NCBI GenBank assembly: GCA_963853835.1
Contig: OY970829.1
Coordinates: forward strand, 5,314,446 to 5,378,445
DNA: 64,000 bases
DNA from: Calendula officinalis
Taxonomy: Eukaryota > Streptophyta > Magnoliopsida > Asterales > Asteraceae
Direction of reading: 5' to 3'
The position numbers and the translations under genes are program-made. Each line of letters starts with the position of its first letter. Position 1 is the first letter of the stretch. The notes beneath the pieces were generated by a model that was not told the origin of the DNA, did no database searches, and saw nothing but the letters and a program-made list of their open reading frames with translations. This document shows, piece by piece, positions 37,355 to 48,983 of the stretch.

Positions 37355-37490
37355 TACCCACCACTACCGCCACCACCATAAAACCACCACCACCCATCAC
37401 TACCGGCATTGACAACGCCAGCACAACTACCACCATCACCCACCACTGCCACTATCACCCATCACCGCCACCCTCCACCAACACCACATT
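37355..37490. repeat. CCA-rich low-complexity tract
   Basis: Imperfect CCACCA/CCATCACC repeats, the complement in type of the tract at 36431-36552. Confidence 0.85.
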
Positions 37491-38472
37491 TGTCATATTA
37501 CAAAAATTCAATTCTATATTCTTACAACAAAATAAAATATTAAATTGAATTTCAATTTATTTTTTACTAACCAAACTGAATATAAAATTGAAACCTATTT
37601 CTTGACATATTACAATTCCTTCCTAAATACTTATTCCGTCATAGATATTCGATGAAACAAACCGCACCTAAACGAAATTTTCTACATGTGAAAGTTTCGA
37701 GTTGAATCTAATTAAATACAATGTTTTTTTATGAAATCAACTCCCACATAACAATGTATTTGCTAAAAACAACAGATTGCGAAAAAATAAGTATTTTAAA
37801 GGTCTAAAACATGCTGTGAAGTTTTGGTTGTGCTGATTGCATGGAATTTGTGAACACTTTCACTCCCAACTTTTTTTTTATGCAAAGACCGTCCATGAGT
37901 ATTTTTGGTTTTCATTTTTATCGAATTTCAAATGAACTTTCTTCTACATGTGTAAGGTGAAAATTCGAGACTTTATATCTCTACTCATATGATACATCGT
38001 CAAGGACGACCTTGTTGCCGGTACCAGCCCGAGATTCGCTCCCATTTACTGCTCTGTTTTTCTCTCAAAAAGAATTTAACATCTTTATTTGTAATTTTAT
38101 TTGTGGCACAATTAACCCTCATAACTATTATCTATTCTTGTAGAGTTTGCAATTGGGATAAGTATTAAATCGGTAAAGGTCAAATGAGATAAGTTTTGAT
38201 CGATCGAGTTTAATTATTTTTACCAACCCACTACCGCATTGCGTATGTTATATGTTACTTTATGATATGCGCACCGGGTACAAAAATTCTAAAATATCAA
38301 ATCTTTTCAGGGTCACATTATTAGTTTAATAAAGAATGTTAAACTTATCTCCAAGAGAAATTAATTGTAACTTTTGTATATTATAATACGGAGATGGAGA
38401 ATTAACCTTTTTTCGAGGATTAGCTATTTCCCTAATTCCGCCAAGGCTATGATGTTGCTTTGTGGGTTACAA

Positions 38473-38998
38473 TAAAATCTCTTTAAATTAATACTCGGTA
38501 AATTAATAAACTCTCTAAAATAATAAATTTGTCTAGTCTCGACTTGGGCTAATGTAAAAATTTGAAATAATCGATAAAATAATAAGATAATAATTTTTTG
38601 AAGGATCCCTATATAATTTTCGGTCCCAATAAAATCATAAATTAATAATTCATAGAAATTGAAAAAAACATATTACACTCTACTGAAATCTGAATGAATA
38701 GTTGTTTGTTTTCCTTTAAAGTTCAAGTCTATTTGAAGACTCTAACACATTCATGTAATTTATATATGCCAAACTTGATTAAAAATACAATAAATACATT
38801 GATTCACATTTTCTATTGTACTTCAAAAGTCATTATTAATTTCAAATGCATTATAAATTTAAAGTCATTTAAAAGTCATATGTCAAACTGCTTAAGAATA
38901 CATTGAACACGTTCGACTCTTTAAATTAATAATTATTAATTTAGCGATAAATTAATAAATTTCTCAAGTTCTAGCCTTATTAATTTAAAGAGATTTTA
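38473..38998. mobile_element. MITE-like element with 21-bp terminal inverted repeats (526 bp)
   Basis: TAAAATCTCTTTAAATTAATA at 38473-38493 is matched by its reverse complement at 38978-38998. Weaker inverted similarity runs further in (TAAATTAATAA, CTC). The centre is AT-rich and noncoding. No convincing target duplication is seen, so the superfamily is not assigned. Confidence 0.65.
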
Positions 38999-40334
38999 AT
39001 ATATATGGGTTTTGTTGGTTATTTTAGTGTTATGTATTCTAATTTAAGTATAATGGAATGAATGGTGCTAAGATGTATAAGTCTAATATGAAGTAGGGGC
39101 AACCACTTAGTGCCGCGAGCTGCTTATTGGGCAATCAACCGTTGAAGGCTGCTGTGATTGGCGGTTTTTTAACTAACAAAAGACATTTATAAAAATCTCT
39201 AATTTCGTGGAACAATTACTAATTTTTTAGAACCACTTGGAGCTATTTATACAGTACCAGAAGTATATTCTACAGGCAAGATACGAAAAATCCCAGACTT
39301 TTGACATATAATTGAATATGAATCCTCTCATAATCATTTATAAATATGAATTAAAAATTGTGCCTGATCATTTCTAATTTGATTTTCAAGAGTTATCTCA
39401 ACAGTTTGAATTTCGTGATACCCAAACATATGATCGAAATATCTAATTCGGAAAATATCATTCATGATTATTTTGTTAAATCCAAGATTACAATAACAAC
39501 CTTATATCCCCAACATGTTTGGAGAAATAGAATTTTTCATGCTGCTGACTCAGATCGAAGTTGATAAGCTAAAGTAGGAGGATCCTTTTATGTGTATTCA
39601 AAAATTGGTAGGTCTTAGGGATTTCAAATGGGAGTAGGAAAGTTAGGGTCTGTTTGATTTGAAGTTCTGATTCGGTCTGAATCCGGGCGTTTGTTTTCAT
39701 AACCCATTTTCTGACTCGGTCAAGAAGCAGGATTCGGTCCAATCGAATGTGATGATCCGGTCGGATATAAGGCGGAACTTTTGTATATAAATTATAATTG
39801 TATATATAAATTTGTATATAAAATATAATTATTTATAACATAATTTATCAATCTTTTTTTCATCTTCGTATATTCAACCATTCTTATAATTAATTAACTT
39901 TATATATTTGACACATATAACTCACTTACTTTAATACGCCTAAAACACAACTTATTACGAGTAATGTGAGACAAGTTGGACCTCAGTATACGCAAGCTTT
40001 AAACTTAAGCTTTAGCCAACGGCGTCACGGCATGACCAAGCCTCACACTTTGACGAGCAATGACGAAAGCCAATGCGAATCTTTTAGAAACATGGTTTTT
40101 TCGTTTAAAGTTTTCAATGTAAAAACCACGAAAGTTCAACAATCATAATAGGAAGCTATCTTTCAATTCCAAAAGAATTTCTTTTTTGTTAACTATTGAC
40201 ATGAACTGAAATGTCATGTATACTAATAATACAATGCATACATCCAGCAAATTAGTCAATACAAGACAACATGCGTGGAATTTTTGGTAACTTTACATTT
40301 CATTGTTAGTCCTTATTTTCAACATTTTTTTTTT

Positions 40335-40346
40335 CTTAAAGCTCCT
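40335..40346 (+). promoter_or_regulatory. Upstream 12-mer shared by both defensin genes
   Basis: CTTAAAGCTCCT, 11 bases before the TATA box. The same 12-mer lies at 63496-63507 upstream of the second gene. Function unknown. Confidence 0.5.
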
Positions 40347-40356
40347 TTTTACCACC

Positions 40357-40364
40357 TATAAATA
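40357..40364 (+). promoter_or_regulatory. TATA box of defensin gene 1
   Basis: TATAAATA, 72 bp before the ATG, leaving room for a short 5' UTR. It matches the second gene's box in sequence and spacing (63524, 75 bp before its ATG). Confidence 0.8.
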
Positions 40365-40435
40365 CCCCCTTCGTCTCAACCTATTCTTCACGAAACTTGT
40401 AACAAGTGTTCTTGAGATTCACTAATAACTCAATA

Positions 40436-41652
40436 ATGGCCAAACACTCGGTTGCTTTAACTGCATTCCTCCTGCTTCTATTCGTCCTTGCTATCTCAGG
40501 TATTTAAATCGAATTTACTTCGACCCTTTTTCCGTTCATTATATTATACAAGTTTATATTGTGTAGCATTACCAGAATAATTTTTATAGGTGTGCAAAGT
40601 TTGGTGTATAAGTCATGTCATCGAGTGAGTTTTATTTCAAAATCAAATCATACGAACTTTAGCTTAAAGAAAGTCTAATCGAAAACCAAATCAATCAAAA
40701 TTTTAATTCACGTTACTAGTTATCTAGACAATAAAAATTCTAAAATTTAGCAATGTAAATAATAAAATACAAATTTTTATAATAGTATATTTTGTATATA
40801 ATGAACGTTTATCAATTTATATTCATATTCATATTTATTTTAAAGTTCAAATAACATTGTTAAAGTGTTCATATATAAATTAATATATTAATAGTTGAAT
40901 TATTGTGTATTCAAATAAATGGCAAACATAACTACAAGAAGAAACATAGGAAAAAGTGGGTTAAGAGAAAAAATATTAAATGAGAAATAAAGAGAAACAT
41001 GATAAATGATAAATTTTAAACATTATATTGAAAAGGAGAATTTTTTGTTTGGTAAAACATAGCATATGGAAGAGTATGGAACATACAGTTAAATATATTT
41101 CTAAGATATCATCATGTATTAATAACTAAGTAAAGATTCAAACTTGTATTAGCTATCATTCATATGTTTATATATATTTAATTAGGTGAGGAAAATCAAA
41201 ATGAAAAACACCCACAAAAAATTTATGATAATCTGAAAAATTTGCAAAAGCCTACGTTGCCCACCCCTTGGTACCGTTGTTGTTCATATTTATATTCGCT
41301 ACTTAATATCTTATGTAAATATTTTTGGATGCATATAATTCCGCTTTGCATTACGTGTACAGAAATCACGTCCGTGAATGGAGAATTATGTGAGAAGGCG
41401 AGCAAGACATGGTCCGGAAGCTGTGGTAAGACAAGACATTGTGACGACCAGTGCAAGTCGTGGGAGGGTGCAGCCCATGGAGCTTGCCATGTTCGAGGTG
41501 GAAAACACATGTGCTTTTGCTACTTCAACTGTTCCAAAGCCCAGAAATTGGCACAAGATAAATTGAAAGCCGAAGAACTCGCCAAGAACAAGGTTGAAGG
41601 CGAGAAAGTGCCACATGTCGAGCATCCCGCGGTACCCGTCCGTAATCCTTGA
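40436..41652 (+). CDS. Plant defensin precursor with C-terminal tail (two exons)
   Basis: Exons are 40436-40499 and 41363-41652, joined in phase 1 across a GT...AG intron; 117 codons. Exon 1 gives a signal peptide (MAKHSVALTAFLLLLFVLAIS), so the product is secretory. After a short EITSVNG linker the mature domain begins ELCEKASKTW and has eight cysteines spaced C-x10-C-x5-C-x3-C-x10-C-x8-C-x-C-x3-C, the CS-alpha-beta defensin pattern with four disulfides. It ends CFCYFNC and is followed by a 39-residue tail rich in Lys, Ala and Glu (KLAQDKLKAEELAKNK). Known family: Asteraceae defensins of the dahlia type, antifungal peptides that bind membrane sphingolipids; tails of this sort occur in their precursors. 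Antifungal role and removal of the tail are inferred. No disabling change is visible. Both splice sites and the start are supported by the partner gene at 63606. Confidence 0.95.
40500..41362 (+). other. Intron of defensin gene 1 (863 bp)
   Basis: Donor TCAG|GTATTT, acceptor GTGTACAG|AAATC. AT-rich, no inserted gene recognised. The position inside the signal-peptide coding region is usual for plant defensin genes. Confidence 0.9.
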
Positions 41653-41679
41653 ATAACAAGAGAAGGTTATATGATTATG

Positions 41680-41685
41680 AATAAA
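41680..41685 (+). terminator. Candidate polyadenylation signal of defensin gene 1
   Basis: AATAAA 28 bp after the stop codon. Plant signals are loose, so this is only a candidate. Confidence 0.5.
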
Positions 41686-41849
41686 GAGAAAATGCTATCT
41701 AGCTATCTACTTATTATTGAGCATTTTATGTGGTTTAACGTTGGTTGCATACGTAATCAAATAGCTTACTTATGATTCTATGAATGAATGTTTTGATAAT
41801 ATGTGTGTTGGTTTTTCTAATTTTTTATAATATGATATATTGATGGACG

Positions 41850-41999
41850 AGTTTATGACCCAACTTATTTAATAAATAGGTTGGGTTGCAAATCTTAACC
41901 CGTTTAGCTAAATAGGCTGGGTTAGGTTGTGATTTTCAACCCGCGAACCTAAACAGGTCAACCAGTTTATGACCCAACCTGACTTATTGTCACCCCTAA
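41850..41999. repeat. GGGTT/AACCC-rich repeat, 3' of the defensin
   Basis: It is composed of TGACCCAACTTA, GGTTGGGTTG and AACCCG strings on both strands and ends GTCACCCCTAA. In style it matches the TAGGGGTG-ended repeats at 36965 and 58264, but its left end is not clear. Confidence 0.55.
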
Positions 42000-42123
42000 C
42001 CTTAACATATCACGACGTGGTGAGACTCAAACCATTCAGCCTTATCCGTTTGGTCGTGACTTTGAGGCATATGTGTCTCCGGTACATTTTGTGATTCCAT
42101 AATCTATAAATTAGAATTCTAGT
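42000..42123. other. Short intergenic stretch before element R
   Basis: Nothing recognised. Confidence 0.5.
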
Positions 42124-42367
42124 TGTTAGGACTAGTTTTGAGCTTAAATCATGTAATTAGCCTTAATTAAACTAGTTTATAGGTTAGGTTATAAATACCC
42201 TTGTGATGACTATTGATGTAAACTTTTCCCACAATTGAATTGTGATGACCATTAGAATTCTCTCTAGATCTCTCTCTCTCTCAAACACACACTTACACCT
42301 ACTTTGATCTTCAAATCTCATGGAATCAACATGAATTGCTTAGATTATGCTAGCTTTAGCTCTCTCA
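42124..42367 (+). repeat. 5' LTR of element R (244 bp)
   Basis: It begins TGTTAGGACTAG and ends CTCTCTCA, two bases before a perfect PBS. It contains GGTTATAAATACCC, a promoter-like TATA, near 42186. No second copy exists in the window to confirm the start. Confidence 0.75.
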
Positions 42368-42369
42368 AT

Positions 42370-42381
42370 TGGTATCAGAGC
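42370..42381 (+). other. Primer binding site of element R
   Basis: TGGTATCAGAGC, perfect match to the plant initiator tRNA-Met PBS. Confidence 0.9.
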
Positions 42382-43546
42382 ATAATCCAATAGGAACAGA
42401 TCCAAATTCGTGTTCAATTGATCCAGATTTGAAGAAGTTTGAAGTTTTGAAGATGAAGAGCCGTGATTTTTGATTTCGAAATTTGAGGTATTAATCATTG
42501 ATATTAGTTGTTCATTGCATTCCTCTTTCAATTTTAATAAGTTTAGAATCAAATTTCGATTCGTTTAATCAAGTATTGATCTCAATTTCGTGATTTTAGT
42601 GAAAACCATGAAAACTCACTTTTTCTACTGTTAAATCGAAATTGAGATCTGATCTGTTATGTTTTGAGCTGTTTGATTGGATCAATACGTGCGAAAATGA
42701 TTCTCGAGTGTTTTGGGATTTGAATCATTGATTTTGGTTAAGAATTGAGCAAACTAGGATCGATTTAGTGAAGTTTTTGGTTGGTTTCGTTCGTAACTGG
42801 TGAAGAACATCGAAAGTTCTCGGCTCGAAGCTCAAGAACTTTCTCGGCTCGAGAAAAGTAAACTTCTCGGCTCGAGAACAGTAAACTTCTCGGCTCGAGA
42901 ACAGTAAACTTCTCGGCTCGAGAACCCTAAACTTCTCGGCACGGGAACCCTAAACTTCTCGGCTCGAGAACAGTAAACTTCCCGGCTCGAGAACCTTAAA
43001 CTCTTCGGCTCGAGAACACTAAACTTCTCGGCTCAAGATCTTCAAAGCCGAGATCTTAAAGCCGAGATCCTCAAAGCCGAGATCTTCAACTTCTCAACCC
43101 AAGATCGTGTGACAAAAGGGGTTATACTAAAACGATCATTACTTTCAGCTCGGGTGTCCGTTTAAAGGCCACGAGTAACCAAATCGAAGCTCAAAACGAA
43201 GGCTACGACGTGATAAACCCCCGTAGGCGGTTTACCCAACTTCTCGGTCCAAAAACCCTTGTTGTAGACACTTTATTCACGATTTTGTGATTTTTCGGAA
43301 AATCTCCAAACTTCGCTTAGGCTCAGTTTTTGATCCGTTTGTCGTTTTTGGCCAATTCGAAAATCTAGGTCACATTTAAAGTGTATTTTAACATCTGGAA
43401 AAATCAGTTGATCATTTTGGAGATTTTGAATTTTTTTTTCTCCCAAAAGTGCTATTCGGGTATCAACAGTCTTTAAAGATTAATTCACATTCTATATCAC
43501 TTATCATATTGAAGATCTTACTTGTGCAACTTAAAATCACTTCAAA
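42382..43546 (+). other. Leader of element R
   Basis: About 1.16 kb of untranslated leader, containing the palindromic tandem array at 42817-43090. No gene recognised. Confidence 0.7.
42817..43090. repeat. 23-bp tandem repeat with palindromic core
   Basis: About nine units of the form TTCTCGGCTCGAGAACAGTAAAC. The core TTCTCGGCTCGAGAA is nearly self-complementary around CTCGAG. The last 60 bp switch to GCCGAGATCTTCAAA units, which carry the same words on the other strand. Confidence 0.88.
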
Positions 43547-45115
43547 ATGACTTCTAAAGAGGCACTATCAATCGGATCAGATCTTAAACCACCAATTCTG
43601 TTTAGAGGAGAGTATGCTCAGTGGAAGAAACGATTTCTCTACTTTATTAAAAATCAGGAATTACGGTATGCAATTTTGTCATTCTGATCAGTTTCAGAAG
43701 ACTTTATGTGACAGTTGGCTGCAATGTGACCAGGCTTTCCACACCTGTAGCATAGACCAGATCTTGATTCTCTTGAGAATGGGGTTGCTGTGTTTTATGT
43801 AAATGTTGCTGCCTCTCCAGATGCAATTCCACCGGTTGTTGGTGGTCGAGTTCCAATTCATCCTGCTCGATATGATGCTCAACAAAAACAACGAGCAAAA
43901 GCAGATTTACAATCTTTTTCATTCATGCTTCAAAGTTTACCAAACGACATCTATAACAGCTTAGATAGTCTGGAAACCAGAAAAGAACTTTGGGATGAAA
44001 TAAGAAAACAAATGGAGGAAACTGTTTTAGGAAACAAAGCAAAGATGGTTACCACTCTAAATTCCTATCAAACATTTAAAGCTACAACCGGGGAAGATTT
44101 GGAAAGCACATATCATCGTTATTGTAATTTGTTGAATGAACTCCGTATAAACAATCTGAAAAAGGAAAAACTTGAGATCAACATCAAGTTCATCAACAGT
44201 CTACTTCCCGAATGGGCCATCTTTGGAAACAGTGCCATGCAACACAAGGATCTTAGCTTGATTGATGTTCATGAAATTTATGAGTATTTACTCCAAAATT
44301 CACCCATGGTGAAAGACATAGTCAAAACAAGACAAGATGCAGCAAATACTCTTCTTACAAAACATCACCAATCTAATGCATCGGGTAAAATGAAAGAAAA
44401 ATCTGACGAACTTACAACAGATATGAATGATGATACGGAAAAAGAACTACAACAAGTATTTCATGCTATGTCTCTCATCACAAACTATCAGAAAAAATGG
44501 TATTCAAAACCCACAAACAACAATCTGAGGTCTTCATCAAACTTTAAGTCTGCTCCATCTGCTGCAACTTCTACTGATAAACCAACTATCACACCTTTAG
44601 ATCCTACAAAGAAATGCTATAATTGTGGAATTACTGGTCATTTCTCCCGTGATTGCAAGAAACCTAAAGTTCGTGATTCTGAATACTTTAAACGGAAGAT
44701 GTTGATGGCTAAGCAAATTGAGACAGTAAAGGTGTTATTAGCTGAAAATCTTCAGTGGATGGAAGATTCAGATCCTGAGGATAAAGAGCATTCAGCAAAT
44801 TTATGTTTTATGCCAAGGGAAAATGCTGAGATTTTTGACAGATTTAATGAGGAAGCGAACAAGGAAATTGAGGTAATCAACTCTCTCTTATCAAATTTTG
44901 ATTCTAATTCTGATAAATCCACTGATCCTGATACGGGTTTTGTTAAAATTCAAACATCCGAACTTGATTCTATAAAACAAAACCTTTTACTTGAAAAAGA
45001 TTTAAATGCTCAACTTCAGGAACGTTTGACTCATTTAGAAAATGACCATGAACAATTTATTCATCATGGTGAACAACTTATTCAGCGTGTTCAACAAAAT
45101 CAAATTTTCAAATAA
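43547..45115 (+). pseudogene. Gag of element R
   Basis: The N-terminal part starts at 43547 (MTSKEALSIGSDLKPPILF, then GEYAQWKKRF) and stops at a TGA at 43686. An inverted foreign piece at about 43686-43800 follows. The main frame 43790-45115 holds the gag core (PIHPARYDAQQKQRAKADLQ, MLQSLPNDIYNSLDS), the UBN2-type block, and a CCHC zinc knuckle CYNCGITGHFSRDC near residue 280. After the knuckle come an acidic stretch and the start of a coiled coil. The stop at 45113 is probably secondary, because coding-like sequence of the same kind continues. Gag forms the virus-like particle. Confidence 0.88.
43711..43752 (-). other. Antisense zinc-knuckle fragment inside R gag
   Basis: On the minus strand these 42 bases read CYRCGKPGHIAANC, a perfect CX2CX4HX4C retrotransposon knuckle, within a longer readable stretch (43687-43790) reading FSRESRSG before it and HIKSSETDQ after it. 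It differs from R's own knuckle, so it comes from another element and was inserted in reverse. Confidence 0.85.
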
Positions 45116-46457
45116 GAGAATCAGGATTTACAAAATCAAGTATCAGAATTGAAAATCAAGTATGAAATGATATCCAGAATCTTTCTCATAAAGTTTCAGA
45201 AAAAGAAATTGAGATAACAAATCTCAAAAGTACACAAAGTTCAATATCAAATGATAAATATTACAAATTGTACATTTGAAACGTTTCATGAATATCAAAT
45301 AACAAAAAACTGGTTGGAACGTATACCAAAAGATTATGAGAAAAATGAAAAACAATTTAAATCTTTAAACGATAAGATAAAAGAATTATCTGAAACCTTA
45401 CATGAAAATGACATCAAAACATCTCGAGAATTAAACACTAAACAACATGTCATAAATCAACTTCAACATGATAAAACTCAATTGTCTTCACACGTCAAAC
45501 ACCTTGAAGAAATAATCGCCAAACGAGGACAAACCGATCAAACCATTCATTTGAATAAGCCTAAAGACTTTAAATATTTCAATTCAAAAGACGGGTTAGG
45601 AGCTGACAATCCAGGTTACCTCAGCAAGGCTCGTGATGTGCTTCCAACATTGTACAATTACACTTCCATGAACAAAGGTATTTGGCAAAGCTTCGTTCGA
45701 ATGACAGACGAGGAAGAAGAAATTAAGACATTCAACAGAGCGAAAAAGGAAAATGCACAAATTAGTTTCAACTATGATCAATTGAATAAAACATATGAAA
45801 CTAAAAAGGCTAAATTTGAAAATGATGAGTATTTTCCAATAATAAAACCAGAAGAATGTGAAATAAAAGGTGATGTTGTTCTTCAACAAAAAGTCACACC
45901 AAAGATTTATGTACCATCTCTAATTCTGGAAAAGAAAATTTGTCAATTGGAAACTGAAATTGATGAAACACATAAGACATTTGATAAAGAAAAATCAGTT
46001 TACAATCCAAATTTTTTGAATTAAAAGATAAAATTGTTGAAATAAATTCTCATTCTGTTAAAAATGTTTCTTCAAACCCTGCAACGTCTTCAACTCACAA
46101 AATTCCTGTTATTTTAAAAAAGAGATTCTAATTCAACTGTTTCAAATGTTTCAGATAGAACCTTAGAATCCAACCTTAAGAAGCCCATGCCCATCGGAGT
46201 CAACAAAGTTGAGCAGTTTCAGAAGTCTAATTCGTCCAGGCCTAGTATGCTTATGCCCAAGGAGCTTAAGAAGTCTAGATCTCCTTCGATTTTAGCTTCT
46301 TCTTTTTCTAATTCAAATAAATGTAAAACCTCAACAAATTTTATTTCTCCGAAAAAGTTGTATGGAATTGTTTATGATGCTGCAGTTTATCGTCCAGTTA
46401 ATTTTTCTGTTAATTTTGATAATATGTTTGTTGAATATGATAAAAATGGCAGAAAAG
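45116..46457 (+). pseudogene. Coiled-coil extension of R gag, 5' of the K insertion
   Basis: The frame at 45251-46024 (257 codons) is rich in Lys, Glu, Gln and Leu with heptad-like spacing (LNDKIKELSETLHENDIK, QLETEIDETHKTFDKEK) and a central DGLGADNPGYLSKAR block. The stretch 46187-46457 (PKKLYGIVYDAAVYRPVNF, then EYDKNGRK) leads into the TSD of K. Several stops interrupt. Some plant copia elements carry a long region between the zinc knuckle and the protease; the function of this part is not known to me. Confidence 0.7.
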
Positions 46458-47962
46458 TGTGACATCCCTAATTTTATACATTTACAAGTGACATTTTTTT
46501 TTTTTTGTTACTTAAATATAACAGAACATAATAATCATATAGCGGAAAATATCATATCATAGGTCCCAGCATAATAAGGTTCATTAATACATAGTTTTAA
46601 AGAAAATACGACAAATAACTTAAGGCATGCAATGCTAATCTTTATTCCCGTTTTATTCATACGTCCATCCAACTCTTGTAATTAACCTGAGACATAAGCA
46701 TAATAATTAGCTTGAAAGCTAAGTGAGACAGGGGTTATGAGCAACATTTTAAAACAAGACATCGTAGTACACATGTTGTCATTCCTCGGGAGAAGATCAT
46801 ATCATATCTCTGGTTTATATAAACCACATTCATTCCGGTAATGTTTATACAAACATTCCCACATTCATTCCGGTAATGTTCACACAACATTACCACATTC
46901 ATTCCGGTAATGTTCACGCAACATTACTACATTCATTCCGGTAAATGTTTATAAAAAAACATTACCACATTCAATCATTCTGCACATTGAGATCTCGTGC
47001 CATTTCGACCCAATGACGCACATACGATTCTTTAAGTTTATAAAAACAAACACTTGCTCATATTGACTCATAAAAAGGTTAATATCAACATAAGTTTTTA
47101 TAATAGCTTTATATCTCAGTGTTCAAAACAAAATTTACCACATCAACTCACCTTAACGTTGGATCTTTATTTGAAAACGTTTGATCTTGCTTTACTCTTT
47201 TAGAACGCTTTCAATACTAAAAGCTAACAATCTAATATTTGAAAATGGTGGTGGAAAGTGATGAGAATTTACTAAAAACTTGCTAGTATTTATAGGGGAG
47301 TTTTCTTGTTTAAAATGGCAAATAATTATTACCTAGGTAATCATTATAGTTAAAAACACACACTTCATCTTTGTCTTTCCAAGGTCATTTCGACCAATGA
47401 AAGGAAGATACTTATAATGATAAAAGAAGATTGCATGCATTAAAATATTTTTACTTAAACCACACTCTTCATTTTCATATTCCCAAGATCATCATTATAC
47501 TTGCGACCAATGAAAGTAAGATACTTATCATGATTAAATGAGATTGCATGCATAGAAATATTTATACTTAAACCACACTCTTCATTTTCATATTCCCAAG
47601 GTCATCATTATACTTTCGACCAATGAAAGTAAGATACTTATCATGATTAAAGAAAATTGCATGCAAGGTTCAAGTTCCCATGCAAAAAGGCCTAGTTATC
47701 CATGTTTGCCACCCAAATCCACCAATCACATATTTAGATTTTCTTTATTAATTTTTTTGTTTAATAATTAAAGATGACCTTTAATATTTATAAATGTACA
47801 TATAAGAATACATGTGTTCTTCCACATATTAAATATGTAAATATTTATTTTATGAGTATAATATGGATGATAATTGTATATCTTTCATAAGATTTATATT
47901 TATTAAATAATATAGTTAGAACTACATATTAGTAATACCATTGAGAATTTACGGATGTTACA
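46458..47962 (-). repeat. LTR1 of K (1505 bp, no insertion)
   Basis: It has four 36-bp ACATTCATTCCGGTAATGTT units at 46827-46975, where LTR2 and LTR3 have three. It also holds three repeats of a block containing TTTCGACCAATGAAAG or close variants (47390-47650). Confidence 0.92.
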
Positions 47963-47981
47963 ATTCTCTCCCCCTTAACTG
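47963..47981 (-). other. Polypurine tract of K, left copy
   Basis: Minus strand CAGTTAAGGGGGAGAGAAT directly before LTR1. A second copy follows LTR2 at 51400. Confidence 0.8.
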
Positions 47982-48827
47982 AATTTCTTCCTCGAAATTT
48001 TTAATGAAACAAATGAGGGTATCTTTTGCTCCTTTCTTCTTCTAGTTCCCTTTTTGTTTCTAGACCTTTACGGTAACGCCCTAAAAAACTTATGACATCC
48101 CTAAATTTATACATTTAGTTGCATTTATGAGTGAAATCAAGCCAACGTGTGTTCTCTTTTTATCTTCTTGAATCCAGATTACTTTACCATCATGCGTTCT
48201 AACTTTAATTCTTTTCTTATGGCAAATATTTTTTTGCTTTGTATTGAGCTAACCAATCCATTCCTATAATTAATATATCAAATTCGTTCATATGCATTGT
48301 AAACAAGTTAAGCATAAGGTTAGTGCCTCCTAATGAGATCGTGCAATCCTTAAATACTTTATTTATACCTATTTGGTACCCACTAGGTGTTCCTATCTCT
48401 TGAGGTCATAATAGGTGTTTTCAATACATATTTTAAAAGTGGAGGTTCCTATAGCCATTCTACCCATGAAAATTTTAGTGCTTAAGGTACTAATATGAAA
48501 GATAGTGACACTGATATAGAGCTATGCATTTCCTGCTAATAACCCCTAATAAAAATGATTTTTATTTATTTTTTTAACTGTTAGAAAAAAATAATTTCAT
48601 GAGTTTGAAATTTAGCCACGGTCTTTTCTTTTCTTTAGTGCAACTCTTGCTCAAATGAAAATAGTAAATAATTATTAATTAATTTCTTTATTTCCATCAT
48701 TAAGAAATGACATGGATAAAAAAAATCTGTAAGGTTACAAAGAAAAAATAAAGTTTACCTAGAGGATAAAAAAATCAATTTGATAAAAATATATAATTTA
48801 CATTTTGAAGTGTAAATAAATAAATAA

Positions 48828-48866
<39 letters not shown>

Positions 48867-48885
48867 GTCACGTAGGTATAAAGAT

Positions 48886-48983
<98 letters not shown>

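Larger units (their letters stand above)
36429..40334. other. Intergenic DNA upstream of defensin gene 1
   Basis: About 3.9 kb with no recognised gene. It holds GGT-rich and CCA-rich tracts, a TAGGGGTGA-ended repeat and a long-TIR MITE, listed separately. Near 39645 a TTA-GGGTCTGTTTG string looks like the left end of a Tourist-type MITE with no clear right end. Short open frames here have no supporting motif. Confidence 0.6.

Noticed and set aside
38694..38906. 70-codon frame at 38694
   Set aside because: Entirely inside the AT-rich MITE-like element.
41386..41625. Minus-strand 79-codon frame over the defensin exon
   Set aside because: Antisense shadow of the defensin coding sequence, no motif.
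42817..43090. Possible CRISPR-like array of regular repeats
   Set aside because: Repeats are directly adjacent with no unique spacers, are palindromic, and sit in the leader of a plant retrotransposon.
43704..43922. 72-codon minus-strand frame rich in His, Gln and Leu
   Set aside because: It is the wrong frame over the reversed zinc-knuckle piece and over the antisense of R gag.
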